Shown here: in pieces, positions 15,134-24,607 of the stretch
How positions within the stretch are numbered: position 1 is the first letter of the stretch
How the letters are laid out: each line of letters opens with the position of its first letter
Origin: Chitinophagaceae bacterium
Lineage (GTDB): Bacteria > Bacteroidota > Bacteroidia > Chitinophagales > Chitinophagaceae
Reading direction: 5' to 3'
DNA length: 64,000 nt
NCBI GenBank assembly: GCA_014379345.1
Contig: JACMLY010000067.1
Coordinates: 1 to 64,000, forward strand
Position numbers and translations under genes: made by a program
The notes under the pieces: model-generated
The model's database searches: none
Told to the model about the DNA's origin: nothing
The model's input: the letters and a program-made list of their open reading frames with translations, nothing else

Positions 15134-17266
15134 CTACTTAAACAATTGATATGCAATAAAACTCATCAGGTAGGCGAGGCCGGTCATATAGACCAATTGA
15201 ATAATAGGCCATTTCCAGGACCTTGTTTCCCGCTTCACTACTGCAAGAGTGCTCATGCATTGCATGGCAAATACATAAAATATCATGAGCGATAATCCGG
15301 TAGCAAGCGTATATACTTTTGATCCGTCGCGTCGTTTTGCCTGTTGCATTTTTTCGCGAAGCAACAGGCTGTTCTCTTCCTCATCTTCACCCACGCTGTA
15401 TAAAGTAGCCATTGTTCCAACAAAAACCTCGCGCGCAGCAAAGGATGTGATCAACGCAATTCCAATTTTCCAATCGTAACCCAATGGCCTGATTAATGGT
15501 TCAATACTACTGCCAAGTAAACCGGCATAAGAGTTCTGAAGTAATTCTGTATTTTTTTGTTTGGTTAGGGAAGCTGCTTCCGCAGGATTTTGCCGGATCA
15601 ACTGATCATAACGTCCGGCAACTGTATCCATTCTTTCCTTAGGGCCATAAAAGCTCAGGGCCCACAGTATCAGGCTGATCACCATTATCACTTTACCAGC
15701 ATCAAATACGAATATCTTAGCCTTACTCACCATTGTTACTAAAACATTCTTCCACCTCGGCGATCTGTATATCGGTAGTTCCAGAATAAAAAAACTTTTT
15801 TCCCGGATTTTAATAAACCATTTTGCCACGTAGGAGACGATCAATGCCATTACCAGGCCGAGAAGGTACAAGCCCATCATCACCAAACCCTGTAAGCCGA
15901 TAAAACCAAGAACGCTCTCTTTGGGGATAACAAGGCCTATCAATATAGTATAAACAGGTAGTCTTGCCGAGCAACTCATTAAAGGCGTAATAAGAATGGT
16001 GAGGAGTCTTTCTTTTTTATTCTCAATATTCCTGGCGCTCATGATAGCAGGTACCGCACAGGCAAAACCGCTGATCATGGGCATCACGCTTTTTCCGTTC
16101 AAACCAACTTTACGCATTAATTTATCGGTGAGAAAACTGATGCGGGCCATATAGCCGGTATCTTCTAAAATGGTAATTAAGCCGAAAAGGATCATGATCT
16201 GTGGTACGAACACGAGTATCCCGCTTAATCCTGCAATAATGCCATTAACAAAAAGATCTGCCCACCAACTATCAGGCAAAACCTGGTGAAACCAGGAACC
16301 TGTTTTGGCGAAACCCCATTCAATGAACATCATTGGGTACTCAGCCATCCAAAATACACTTTGAAATAATAAGAATAATACAACCACTAAAATCAGGTAG
16401 CCCCATTTTCTGTGCAATAAAACGTCATCGAGCTTTTCGGTAAACATTGTTCGTTGCAATGGCGTTGGCTCGGCTACCGATTGCTTCATGATACTGCCGA
16501 TGCGTTGGTACCGTTGTAAAATTTCTTCGGCCTGTATTTTAGTGTGGTTGAAAGTATTTTTTAATTCAATTTTCTCGATCGTATTCTGCGTATCCCCATT
16601 CAACCTGAAATGTTCATGATTGATCAGGTAATGAATGGCCTTATAATCGCTAAGATCCGGAAACAATTCTTTTACCTCGGCGATGGCATTTGTTGCAAGG
16701 CCCCGGTTATTAATAAAATCCCTGACAGGCGATTTGTACAAATTCTGTGCGGTGTATTCAATCGCTTTCTTTAAGGGTACAATACCTTTATTTTTTCTAG
16801 GATTGATCGGGATCACCGGAACACCTAATTCCCGTTCCAATTCTGCTACATCAATGGTAATATCTTTTTGCCTGGCGATATCGAGCATAGTGAGCGCAAC
16901 AACCATGGGTATTTTCAGATCGATTATCTGAGACACAAATAATAGATTCCGTTTCAGATTGCTGGCATCGGCCACCAGTACAACAATATCGGGCTGTACC
17001 TCCGTATCCTGCTGTAGTAAAACTTTGTAAGAAACCCATTCATCTTCACGCCGCGGGTACAAACTGTAAGTACCCGGAAGGTCTATAATATTGGCGCTCG
17101 AAGTTTCCGAAAGCCGGCAATCACCCATTTTTTTATCGACGGTTACGCCCGGAAAATTGCCTACTTTCTGGTTAAGACCGGTTAATACATTGAACAAGGA
17201 ACTTTTTCCACTATTCGGATTGCCAACCAATGCAATATGTATCTTCTTTACCGGCACAACTGTCAA
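15134..17266 (-). CDS. feoB: Ferrous iron transport protein B
   Basis: A 710-residue FeoB, the inner-membrane Fe(II) transporter. The N-terminal GTPase domain shows GNPNSGKSS (G1, near residue 15), NFPGVTVDK (G2) and DLPGTYSLYP (G3); an NFeoB helical spacer follows; then two Gate-type membrane halves, with the conserved ALITSFAAREVFVGTM near residue 610 and GFACAVPAIMSAR near 395. No FeoA gene or FeoA domain is seen nearby, and there is no FeoC. The given start is a TTG that overlaps a good -7 box; the GTG at 17257-17255, three codons on, is at least as likely. Confidence 0.95.
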   Translation of the reverse strand: MTVVPVKKIHIALVGNPNSGKSSLFNVLTGLNQKVGNFPGVTVDKKMGDCRLSETSSANIIDLPGTYSLYPRREDEWVSYKVLLQQDTEVQPDIVVLVADASNLKRNLLFVSQIIDLKIPMVVALTMLDIARQKDITIDVAELERELGVPVIPINPRKNKGIVPLKKAIEYTAQNLYKSPVRDFINNRGLATNAIAEVKELFPDLSDYKAIHYLINHEHFRLNGDTQNTIEKIELKNTFNHTKIQAEEILQRYQRIGSIMKQSVAEPTPLQRTMFTEKLDDVLLHRKWGYLILVVVLFLLFQSVFWMAEYPMMFIEWGFAKTGSWFHQVLPDSWWADLFVNGIIAGLSGILVFVPQIMILFGLITILEDTGYMARISFLTDKLMRKVGLNGKSVMPMISGFACAVPAIMSARNIENKKERLLTILITPLMSCSARLPVYTILIGLVIPKESVLGFIGLQGLVMMGLYLLGLVMALIVSYVAKWFIKIREKSFFILELPIYRSPRWKNVLVTMVSKAKIFVFDAGKVIMVISLILWALSFYGPKERMDTVAGRYDQLIRQNPAEAASLTKQKNTELLQNSYAGLLGSSIEPLIRPLGYDWKIGIALITSFAAREVFVGTMATLYSVGEDEEENSLLLREKMQQAKRRDGSKVYTLATGLSLMIFYVFAMQCMSTLAVVKRETRSWKWPIIQLVYMTGLAYLMSFIAYQLFK

Positions 17267-17271
17267 AAATA
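17264..17271 (-). promoter_or_regulatory. -7 element at the feoB start
   Basis: Minus-strand TATTTTTG fits TAnnTTTG and includes the TTG at 17266-17264. If used, the message begins near the GTG at 17257, which would then be the true start. Confidence 0.45.
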
Positions 17272-17388
17272 GGGTTTACGCCTAGGGGGAAGTTACGATA
17301 TGGGTAAATTAAATTGACGCATCAGGAAAAATTGAATTTTGCGCAATTCGTACCATTTTTCCGGTCGTATGTATATGCTCTTAGGAAT

Positions 17389-17396
17389 TATCTTTG
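17389..17396 (+). promoter_or_regulatory. -7 element for asnS
   Basis: TATCTTTG fits TAnnTTTG, 20 nt before the asnS ATG. No clear -33 TTTG was found at 19-21 bp. Confidence 0.5.
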
Positions 17397-17416
17397 CCGC
17401 ACTTTAAAACAGGTTT

Positions 17417-18856
17417 ATGTTCAATAAAAGAGTGAAGATTAAAGAATTATTATCCTGGGATGCTGTCAACCAGGAGGTGATCGTAATGGGATGGGTACGC
17501 ACATTCCGCAACAATCAATTTGTTGCTTTGAATGACGGCTCCACGAATACGAACCTGCAGGTGGTCATTGCCCTGGATCAATATGATGATGAATTTTTAA
17601 AACGTATTACCACCAGCTCTTCATTAAAAGTGCAGGGTGTCATCATCCCTTCTCTTGGGAAAGGACAAAAGCTTGAATTAAAAGCGAACCATATTGAAAT
17701 CCTGGGCGATTCGGATGCAGAGAAATACCCTCTTCAACCTAAAAAACATAGTCTCGAATTCCTGAGAGAAAAAGCACACCTGCGATTCCGTACCAACACC
17801 TTCGGATCGGTATTCCGTGTACGCCATTCACTTGCCTATGCAGTACATAAATTCTTTAATGATAAGGGATTTGTTTACATGCACACCCCGATCGTTACGG
17901 CCAGCGATGCAGAAGGTGCCGGCGAAATGTTTAAGGTGACCACATTACCATTCGAAAATACCCCACGCAATGAAGATGGCAGCATTAATTTTAAAGAAGA
18001 TTTTTTTGGACGCGCCACCAACCTAACAGTTAGCGGTCAGCTAGAGGGAGAGTTGGGAGCAACGGCATTCGGAGAGATATATACCTTCGGTCCCACATTC
18101 CGCGCGGAGAATTCGAATACTGCAAGGCATCTTGCTGAATTCTGGATGATTGAGCCGGAAATGGCTTTCAGCGATCTGGAAGACAACATGAACCTCGCCG
18201 AAGAATTCATCAAATACATTATCAGGCATGTTATTGAAAATAACCGCGAAGACCTGGAGTTTTTAGCACAACGTTTGGCCGAGGAGGAAAAACAAAAACC
18301 GCAACAGGAACGCAGCGAAATGGGCCTGATTGAAAAACTGGAATTCGTGCTGAGCAATGATTTTGAACGGCTGACATATACAGAAGCCATTCAGATTTTA
18401 AAAGATAGCAGTCATAATAAGAAAAAGAAATTTCAATACCTGGTTGAAGAATGGGGTGTTGATCTTCAAAGTGAACACGAAAGATATTTGGTGGAAAAAC
18501 ATTTTAAGAAACCTGTGATCCTGACCAACTATCCCAAACAGATCAAAGCATTTTACATGCGGCAAAACGAGGATGGAAAAACGGTGGCTGCCATGGATAT
18601 CCTTGCTCCAGGCATTGGAGAAATTGTGGGTGGTTCGCAACGTGAAGAAAGACTGGACAAGCTCGAGGAGCGAATGAAAGAAATGAATATTCCCGCCGAA
18701 GAATTGTGGTGGTATTTGGATACCCGCCGTTTTGGAACGGTGCCCCATGCCGGTTTTGGATTGGGTTTTGAAAGGATGGTGCAGTTTGTGACCGGGATGA
18801 CCAATATTCGGGATGTGATTGCTTTTCCTCGCACACCAAAAAATGCAGACTTCTAA
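17417..18856 (+). CDS. asnS: Asparaginyl-tRNA synthetase
   Basis: A 479-residue class IIb synthetase that charges tRNA-Asn in the cytoplasm. The N-terminal OB-fold anticodon-binding domain (about 1-110) carries [20 protein letters not shown]. In the catalytic domain, motif 2 is [20 protein letters not shown], the [10 protein letters not shown] element lies near 207, and motif 3 is [15 protein letters not shown] near residue 450. It contains the roughly 80-residue insert between motifs 2 and 3 common in bacterial AsnRS. Its own -7 element precedes it. The following intergenic region holds a word-repeat element. Confidence 0.97.
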   Translation: MFNKRVKIKELLSWDAVNQEVIVMGWVRTFRNNQFVALNDGSTNTNLQVVIALDQYDDEFLKRITTSSSLKVQGVIIPSLGKGQKLELKANHIEILGDSDAEKYPLQPKKHSLEFLREKAHLRFRTNTFGSVFRVRHSLAYAVHKFFNDKGFVYMHTPIVTASDAEGAGEMFKVTTLPFENTPRNEDGSINFKEDFFGRATNLTVSGQLEGELGATAFGEIYTFGPTFRAENSNTARHLAEFWMIEPEMAFSDLEDNMNLAEEFIKYIIRHVIENNREDLEFLAQRLAEEEKQKPQQERSEMGLIEKLEFVLSNDFERLTYTEAIQILKDSSHNKKKKFQYLVEEWGVDLQSEHERYLVEKHFKKPVILTNYPKQIKAFYMRQNEDGKTVAAMDILAPGIGEIVGGSQREERLDKLEERMKEMNIPAEELWWYLDTRRFGTVPHAGFGLGFERMVQFVTGMTNIRDVIAFPRTPKNADF

Positions 18857-18879
18857 ATGCGAATAAGCGCTGATTGGGG

Positions 18880-18986
18880 CGCGAATGAACGCGAATGGTT
18901 TTAGAGACGCAGGGTTGTTTTTTTTGTGGAATGTTATATACGGTTGAATCTACGTAAGGAGCCAATTAGTATTCATTCGCGTCTTA
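18880..18986. repeat. Inverted GCGAATGAA word repeat
   Basis: gcgcgaatgaacgcgaatg (18880-18898) repeats GCGAAT in one orientation, and attcattcgcgtct (18971-18984) gives the same words inverted, 72 bp later, just before the ExbD gene. Confidence 0.5.
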
Positions 18987-18996
18987 AATTTTTTTT

Positions 18997-19542
18997 ATGG
19001 CAGAAGTTAACGATAGTGCCTGGGCCGACCGGCACAAGGGATTCGCATGCTCGAAAAAGTTATCTACCCGTGTAGATCTGACCCCGATGGTTGACCTCGG
19101 ATTTTTATTGATTACATTTTTCATTTTTACTTATCACATGTCAAAACCACAGGTGATGGATCTGTATATGCCGACGGAAAAAGGCGATAGTTCAACTGTA
19201 GGAGAAAGCACAGCACTCACAATTATCCCGGGCAATGCCAATAAAATATTCTATTATCATGGATCTCTTAACATTGCTTTGCAAAAAAATTTGTTTGGAT
19301 TCACGAATTATTCTTTTCGTGGAGGCATTGGAGATATTATCCGGGAAAAGCAATGGGAGATGGATAAAACCAAGCCTGGATTTAGGAGCGAACTCATGCT
19401 TATAATAAAACCAGCTGAAGATTCCAGATATGAAAATCTGGTTAATGTTCTTGATGAAGTCATGATCAATGCTGTTCCTCATTACGCCATCGTTGATCTA
19501 AGCGGTGCAGAAAAAATCGCCATATCAATGGCAAAGAATTGA
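18997..19542 (+). CDS. ExbD/TolR-family biopolymer transport protein
   Basis: A 181-residue ExbD-type protein: a short cytoplasmic start, one membrane segment (MVDLGFLLITFFIFTYHM, about residues 28-45) containing the conserved Asp of the proton channel in TPMVDLGF, and a periplasmic domain ending LVNVLDEVMINAVPHYAIVDL. ExbD works with ExbB and TonB to energise outer-membrane receptors. No exbB or tonB lies in the window, and the protein is longer than a 140-residue ExbD because of an insert around residues 85-115. A specialised partner elsewhere is likely. Confidence 0.85.
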   Translation: MAEVNDSAWADRHKGFACSKKLSTRVDLTPMVDLGFLLITFFIFTYHMSKPQVMDLYMPTEKGDSSTVGESTALTIIPGNANKIFYYHGSLNIALQKNLFGFTNYSFRGGIGDIIREKQWEMDKTKPGFRSELMLIIKPAEDSRYENLVNVLDEVMINAVPHYAIVDLSGAEKIAISMAKN

Positions 19543-19566
19543 TTAAAAAATTTTCCCCGCAACTCA

Positions 19567-20586
19567 TCAATCTCTAATTTTAAAAGCGTCTACACGCTGA
19601 CGCAGATTTTCCCTGATGTTTAAATAGAAAAAATTGATATCTGCAACATGATAGTTTTTCATCCGGAGAAAAAAGCTTCCAGGGAATTCTGGTTTGCTGA
19701 TCCATAATATTCCTTTATTTATTCTGGCATCTGCTACATGGTAGTACACCTTATTAAAATTCCTTAGAACAGCCCCTTTATTTTTATTTTTTAATGCAGG
19801 TGTTTCTTCGGTGGTCCAGGTTAATGGGTTTACTACCAACCCGGTTTCGATTTCTTTTTTTACAAAAGAAGGGATATAGCCGCTTTGATAACTTCTCCAC
19901 GCACATACACAACCCACCTGAACAGGATCTTTGCAGGTTCTCAGAGTTGTAAAATAAGTATTGGGGATGTACATTCCGATAAGGTAGGCAGCAACTAATT
20001 TATTTGAGAGAGGCTTGTTCTCAAAAAACTCTTTCAGTAACCGCATGGCGTGAGTGGTGCCCTGGCTATGGCTGGCAATAATTATTGGGTGGTTATTATT
20101 ATAGTTCGCTAAATAATAGATAAAGGCATTTCTTACATCTTCGTAGGCTGTATCAAAAGCATTAGAGGCAACTTTGCCGGCAGAATAATAGGAACGAAGA
20201 TGTGCCTGCCGGTAACGCGGCGCAAATACTCTGTATTCATTAAAGGCACTCGCCTGGTAAAGGATGGTACTGTAATCTGTTTTTGCATTCAGACCGGGAT
20301 CATTCATTGCAGCATTCCATGAACTTTGATTTTTTTGAGTAAAGGTAGTAGGGTGCAAAAAGAAAACATCCACAGTTGAATCATACCTGTAAAATGATCT
20401 TATTGGTTCAGGCAAACTATCGGAAGGATCGTGTTTACCGGGATGGGCGGCCCAATAATTGTGATCAGCGTAGACGGACTGAACTCCATCTGCCAGCGGA
20501 TAGTTAGCTGTATATGGACTATACCTGGGAGCACAGGACTGCAAAAAGTAAATCGCAATCAGGACCAATAAAAAATTTCTTTGCAT
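19567..20586 (-). CDS. DUF3089 family lipoprotein, alpha/beta-hydrolase-like
   Basis: A 339-residue lipoprotein with lipobox FLQSC (Cys18). The DUF3089 pattern is clear: VDVFFLHPTTF, the exit LYQASAFNEYRVFAPRYRQA, and a nucleophile elbow IASHSQGTTHAMRLL near residue 170 with Ser in the S-H-S-Q-G form. DUF3089 proteins have a lipase-like fold but no settled substrate. It is divergently transcribed from the 2OG oxygenase gene, sharing a 62-bp intergenic space that contains TAAATTTA-like sequences but no consensus promoter. Confidence 0.87.
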   Translation of the reverse strand: MQRNFLLVLIAIYFLQSCAPRYSPYTANYPLADGVQSVYADHNYWAAHPGKHDPSDSLPEPIRSFYRYDSTVDVFFLHPTTFTQKNQSSWNAAMNDPGLNAKTDYSTILYQASAFNEYRVFAPRYRQAHLRSYYSAGKVASNAFDTAYEDVRNAFIYYLANYNNNHPIIIASHSQGTTHAMRLLKEFFENKPLSNKLVAAYLIGMYIPNTYFTTLRTCKDPVQVGCVCAWRSYQSGYIPSFVKKEIETGLVVNPLTWTTEETPALKNKNKGAVLRNFNKVYYHVADARINKGILWISKPEFPGSFFLRMKNYHVADINFFYLNIRENLRQRVDAFKIRD

Positions 20587-20648
20587 TAAATATTCTAAAT
20601 TTACCCGGTAAATCTAATCACTATTCATTAATCGAAAACGCTTGCTGT

Positions 20649-21593
20649 ATGGCTATTCCAGTAGTTGACCTGGCAGATTTTTTATCCGGAGATCAGAAGC
20701 GCAAACAATCCTTTGTGCAAGAATTGGGAAAGGCGTATGAAGATGTTGGATTTGTTGCCGTTAAAAATCATGGCATTCCCGATGATCTTATTGCAGATCT
20801 CTATAAATATGTTCAGCAATTTTTTTCTCTTCCTTCAGATGCAAAAAAAAGATATGAAGTTCCCGGTCTGGCGGGACAAAGAGGTTATACCTCTTTCGGT
20901 AAAGAACATGCTAAAGGAAGTGACGCGCCGGATCTGAAAGAATTTTTTCAGTATGGGCAAAAAGTGGATGATAGCGATCCTATTGAGAAAGAGTATCCTG
21001 GGAATGTTCAGGTAAATGATATCTCTCAGTTCAATCCCACATTTCAAAAGGCGTATCGCGCATTTGAAAAATCAGGGAAAGCATTGTTACAGGCAATTGC
21101 TTTGTACCTGGGCCTGGATGAAGATTATTTTGACGAGCATATTCACAATGGTAATTCCATCCTGAGAGCTATTCACTATCCGCCTATTACTTCTGAGCCT
21201 AAATCTGCCATAAGAGCCGAGCAGCATGAAGACATTAATTTGATTACATTATTAGTAGGGGCCTCCGCCGATGGCCTGCAGATCCTCACCAAACAAAACG
21301 AATGGGTAGGGGTGACTTCATTGCCGGAACAAATCGTGGTGAACGTAGGGGATATGCTGCAAAGGCTAACTAATAATCGATTGAAGTCCACCACACATAG
21401 AGTAGTGAACCCGGCAAGAGAAATGTGGCATACATCGCGGTTTTCGATCCCGTTCTTCCTTCATCCTAAAAGCAAGATGGATCTGACCTGTTTGGAGGGT
21501 TGTATCGATAACCAGCACCCAAAAGCATATTCCAACGCTACGGCTGGTGAATATCTTGATGAGAGGTTGAGGGAAATCGGACTGAAAAAATAA
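20649..21593 (+). CDS. 2-oxoglutarate/Fe(II)-dependent oxygenase, isopenicillin N synthase family
   Basis: A 314-residue non-haem iron oxygenase. The N-terminal DIOX_N region starts IPVVDLADFL and includes FVAVKNHGIPDDLI. The iron triad is His193 and Asp195 (EQHEDINLITLL) with distal His250 (STTHRVV), and the 2-oxoglutarate-anchoring Arg is near 264 in RFSIPFF. The substrate cannot be read from the sequence; bacterial relatives act on small molecules. I took the ATG at 20649, because the open frame upstream overlaps the divergent lipoprotein gene. A terminator follows its stop after 19 bp. Confidence 0.9.
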   Translation: MAIPVVDLADFLSGDQKRKQSFVQELGKAYEDVGFVAVKNHGIPDDLIADLYKYVQQFFSLPSDAKKRYEVPGLAGQRGYTSFGKEHAKGSDAPDLKEFFQYGQKVDDSDPIEKEYPGNVQVNDISQFNPTFQKAYRAFEKSGKALLQAIALYLGLDEDYFDEHIHNGNSILRAIHYPPITSEPKSAIRAEQHEDINLITLLVGASADGLQILTKQNEWVGVTSLPEQIVVNVGDMLQRLTNNRLKSTTHRVVNPAREMWHTSRFSIPFFLHPKSKMDLTCLEGCIDNQHPKAYSNATAGEYLDERLREIGLKK

Positions 21594-21612
21594 TCTTAGC
21601 GCATCAATGTAG

Positions 21613-21639
21613 GCGAAGTCGTCCCGGCTTCGCTTTTTT
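21613..21639 (+). terminator. Terminator of the 2OG oxygenase gene
   Basis: GCGAAGTC (21613-21620) pairs with GGCTTCGC (21626-21633), one wobble, 5-nt loop, then six T. Confidence 0.85.
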
Positions 21640-21781
21640 ATCCCTCTATTTTACCGTTTATACAAAGTATAAAAAATTAAACCACTTCCTTCATTCACTA
21701 CGAATTGAGGCCTGTACTGCATTTCATGCAAAACTCATTAGCAGTTTATGGGAATTACCTTTATTTGTTTGGTACTTTGTG

Positions 21782-21812
21782 TTGCATAGTACTAAATAAC
21801 TCCATATATTTG
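21782..21812 (+). promoter_or_regulatory. padR promoter (TTG-N20-TATATTTG)
   Basis: TTG at 21782-21784 and TATATTTG at 21805-21812 with 20 bp between. It lies 54 bp before the padR ATG. Confidence 0.7.
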
Positions 21813-21866
21813 TGTCAGGGATAAAATAAATCTCAAAAATCTCATTAATTAATAACCATCCCAGTT

Positions 21867-22262
21867 ATGAACATCGAAAATACACAGAGCCAGATGCGAA
21901 AAGGGATTTTGGAATTCTGCATTCTGTCTATTATTCGCCGGGGAGAAGCTTATCCCAGTGATATAGTAGATGAAATGAGGGGGGCCAATCTTCAAATATT
22001 AGAAGGAACACTTTACCCTTTGCTTACCCGATTGAAAAATGCAGATATGTTAACCTATCGATGGGTCGAAAGCAATTCGGGCCCTCCCCGTAAGTATTTT
22101 TCACTCACAACTAAAGGCGAAGACTTTTATAAGGAGTTAGAAGCTACCTGGAATGAGTTGGCGAATGCTGTTAATACCCTGGCTAACAAGAAAGAATCTC
22201 TTATATCTACCGTAAATGAGAACAGTTCGATAGACCCTAAACCCGAAACCAACATCAACTAA
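21867..22262 (+). CDS. PadR-family transcriptional regulator
   Basis: A 131-residue PadR regulator with the winged-helix core KGILEFCILSIIRRGEAYPSDIVDEM and the wing EGTLYPLLTRLKNADMLTYRW, followed by GPPRKYFSLTTKGEDF, then a short helix and a disordered end. PadR proteins are repressors released by small ligands or stress. The gene is followed after 23 bp by a PspC-domain gene, a pairing common in Bacteroidota, so regulation of the envelope-stress-like protein by this PadR is likely. Confidence 0.93.
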   Translation: MNIENTQSQMRKGILEFCILSIIRRGEAYPSDIVDEMRGANLQILEGTLYPLLTRLKNADMLTYRWVESNSGPPRKYFSLTTKGEDFYKELEATWNELANAVNTLANKKESLISTVNENSSIDPKPETNIN

Positions 22263-22285
22263 CTTCAACCGTCAAATTTTATACA

Positions 22286-24517
22286 ATGAAAAAGGTCATC
22301 AATATAAACTTTCAAGGCAGGGTGGTTCCTATTGAAGAAACTGCGTATGAATTATTGAAACAGTATATAGAAAGTTTGCGTAAATATTTTGTCAATGAGG
22401 AAGGCAGGGATGAGATCATCAATGATATAGAGAGCCGCATTGCTGAATTGTTTTCTGAGCGCCTGAAAAAGGGAGTTACCTGTATTACGGATGAAGACGT
22501 CAATGCTGTTATTGCTGGAATGGGGCGTCCTGAAGATTTTGAAGCGCAGGAAGCGGAGCCGGTTATTTCTACCAGCCAACAAAAAACCTATTCGCAACAG
22601 GAATCACAAAGCAGTTATACGTATACCACTTCAACCCCTGGTCGTGGGAGATTGTACAGAAATGCCGATGATAAAATCTTAGGGGGCGTATGTAGCGGAC
22701 TGGCAAATTACCTGGGAATAGATCCAGTGATAATGAGGATCGTGTTTGTACTCCTGATCGCCCCGCTGTTCTGGGTATACATTTTATTGTGGATCATTGT
22801 GCCATCAAAATCTGTTCAGTCAAATATCACCAAAAGACTTTACCGGAGTACAGATGACAAAGTCATTGGAGGTGTGTGCGGCGGGCTGGCTGTATATTTT
22901 AATATAAGTCCCTGGATACCTCGTTTGATTTTCGCATTGCCGCTGATCATCGGATTAATTTCAGGCCCCTTTAATTTTTGGTGGAATGATATGGATTTCT
23001 GGTGGGGTCCTAAAATTATAACGGGTTCTCTTGGCAGCACCTTATTCATAACGTATATCATTCTCTGGATATCGGTACCTATTGCTACCACTGCCGCTGA
23101 AAAATTAGAAATGCGCGGAGAGAAAGTCGACCTCAATTCTATTCGCAATACTGTGAAAGAGGATATGCAAAGCTTCAAATCGAAGGCGCAGAACTGGGGT
23201 TCTGAAGTGAAACAAACTGCTCAGCAATGGGGAGAAAAAGCAAAAGACTTTGGTCAGTCTGCCGGATCAACCGCCAAAACATACGCAGAAGAAGCCGGTC
23301 CGGCATTCAGGCAAACACGAAGCGGCTGTGGACATATAATCGGGGTACTGTTCAAGGCTTTCTTTCTTTTCATTGCGGGTGTGATCGCGCTCAGTTTATT
23401 CGGTGTATTCATAGGTTTATTGTTCGGCGGGTTTGCTGTTTTTCCTTTAAAGAATTTTGTATTGGAAGGTTTCTGGCAGAATACCCTGGCATGGTCTACA
23501 CTTTTTCTATTCTTTGGTGTACCGATCGTCGCACTGATTACATGGTTGATCAGACGCATTATGGGAGTACGGTCAAAAAATCATTACCTGGGTTATGTGT
23601 TTGGAAGTCTTTGGGTGATCGGCCTGGTGAGTGCCATTATACTTGGCGGATTATTCGCCCGTAATTTTAAAACCAAATCGGGTATTGAAGAACAAATGAG
23701 TACGTTGGTTCAACCGGTACTGGGAAAATTATATTTAGACGTTGCTTCAAGTCCGATCAGATATTATGGCGGAGATTGGTTTGGTTTCGAAGGGAACGAT
23801 GACTGGCCTGTATATGGCATTAACCAGGATACATTGATGTTAAACAACGTGAGAGTGAACGTAGTGAAAAGTAAGGATTCTTTGTTCCATATTTTCAAGG
23901 TCAGCTTTAGCCGTGGAAATAATCCGGATGTTGCAAGAACCCTGGCTGAACGGATCCGGTTCAATATTGATCAGAAAGACAGTGTGGTTATTTTGCCAAA
24001 AGGATTTCCCATCAGCCGCAATGATAAATTTCGCAATCAGCAGGTATTGGTAGTTATTGAAGTACCTGTTGGCAAACGCGTTCAGATAGATAGAAGCATC
24101 GACAATTTTGAATGGTTCAATATAGATTTCAACCGCAGGCGAGGCTGGAATTTTGATTGGGATGAAAATTGGGACCATACTTTTCATTGGGAAAGTAATA
24201 AAGAATACATCATGACACCTGACGGGCTGGAAAGGGTTGACAGGCTTGACCAGCGCGAACTAAAAAATGGAAGGTTCAAACTGAAACTCAAAGATGGCGA
24301 AGTTAATATGGAGGTAGAAGGGGAATTCAATAATGATTCACAATACAGATACCAGGAAAACAGAAATGACAGAAAAATTAAAGATTCTGTTTCAATAAAA
24401 TCTCAAAATCCCGGAGCCGATAACGGCAACGAAAATGAACCCGCCGATTCAGGCATTAAAAGAGTTTCTGCAGAAATAAGCGCTCCGCTAACTATTTTTT
24501 ACGGGTTGTTCCAATAG
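22286..24517 (+). CDS. PspC-domain membrane protein, two PspC domains
   Basis: A 743-residue inner-membrane protein. The start is a cytoplasmic region with a two-helix DUF1700-like part (IINDIESRIAELFSERL). Two PspC domains follow, the first at about 125-180 (RLYRNADDKILGGVCSGLANYLG) and the second at about 185-270 (RLYRSTDDKVIGGVCGGLAVYF). An Ala/Gln-rich amphipathic stretch (about 290-345), further membrane segments near 355-470, and a large C-terminal domain rich in Trp and Asp follow. PspC proteins sense envelope stress in enterobacteria; in Bacteroidota the PadR-PspC pair is uncharacterised. The C-terminal domain is not recognised. Confidence 0.9.
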   Translation: MKKVININFQGRVVPIEETAYELLKQYIESLRKYFVNEEGRDEIINDIESRIAELFSERLKKGVTCITDEDVNAVIAGMGRPEDFEAQEAEPVISTSQQKTYSQQESQSSYTYTTSTPGRGRLYRNADDKILGGVCSGLANYLGIDPVIMRIVFVLLIAPLFWVYILLWIIVPSKSVQSNITKRLYRSTDDKVIGGVCGGLAVYFNISPWIPRLIFALPLIIGLISGPFNFWWNDMDFWWGPKIITGSLGSTLFITYIILWISVPIATTAAEKLEMRGEKVDLNSIRNTVKEDMQSFKSKAQNWGSEVKQTAQQWGEKAKDFGQSAGSTAKTYAEEAGPAFRQTRSGCGHIIGVLFKAFFLFIAGVIALSLFGVFIGLLFGGFAVFPLKNFVLEGFWQNTLAWSTLFLFFGVPIVALITWLIRRIMGVRSKNHYLGYVFGSLWVIGLVSAIILGGLFARNFKTKSGIEEQMSTLVQPVLGKLYLDVASSPIRYYGGDWFGFEGNDDWPVYGINQDTLMLNNVRVNVVKSKDSLFHIFKVSFSRGNNPDVARTLAERIRFNIDQKDSVVILPKGFPISRNDKFRNQQVLVVIEVPVGKRVQIDRSIDNFEWFNIDFNRRRGWNFDWDENWDHTFHWESNKEYIMTPDGLERVDRLDQRELKNGRFKLKLKDGEVNMEVEGEFNNDSQYRYQENRNDRKIKDSVSIKSQNPGADNGNENEPADSGIKRVSAEISAPLTIFYGLFQ

Positions 24518-24572
24518 CTTTTTCCCCGAGTCATTGTTCATACAGGCTGATACCGGGTTGAAGTTGGAACAA

Positions 24573-24607
24573 AGGGGTCCTGATCGAAAGAGATGGGCCT
24601 CTTTTTT
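24573..24607 (+). terminator. Terminator of the padR-pspC operon
   Basis: AGGGGTCC (24573-24580) pairs with GGGCCTCT (24595-24602), two wobbles, 14-nt loop, then TTTTTT. Confidence 0.7.

Noticed and set aside
18543-18965. 140-codon minus-strand frame at the end of asnS
   Set aside because: Antisense to the conserved catalytic end of asnS, with no family features.
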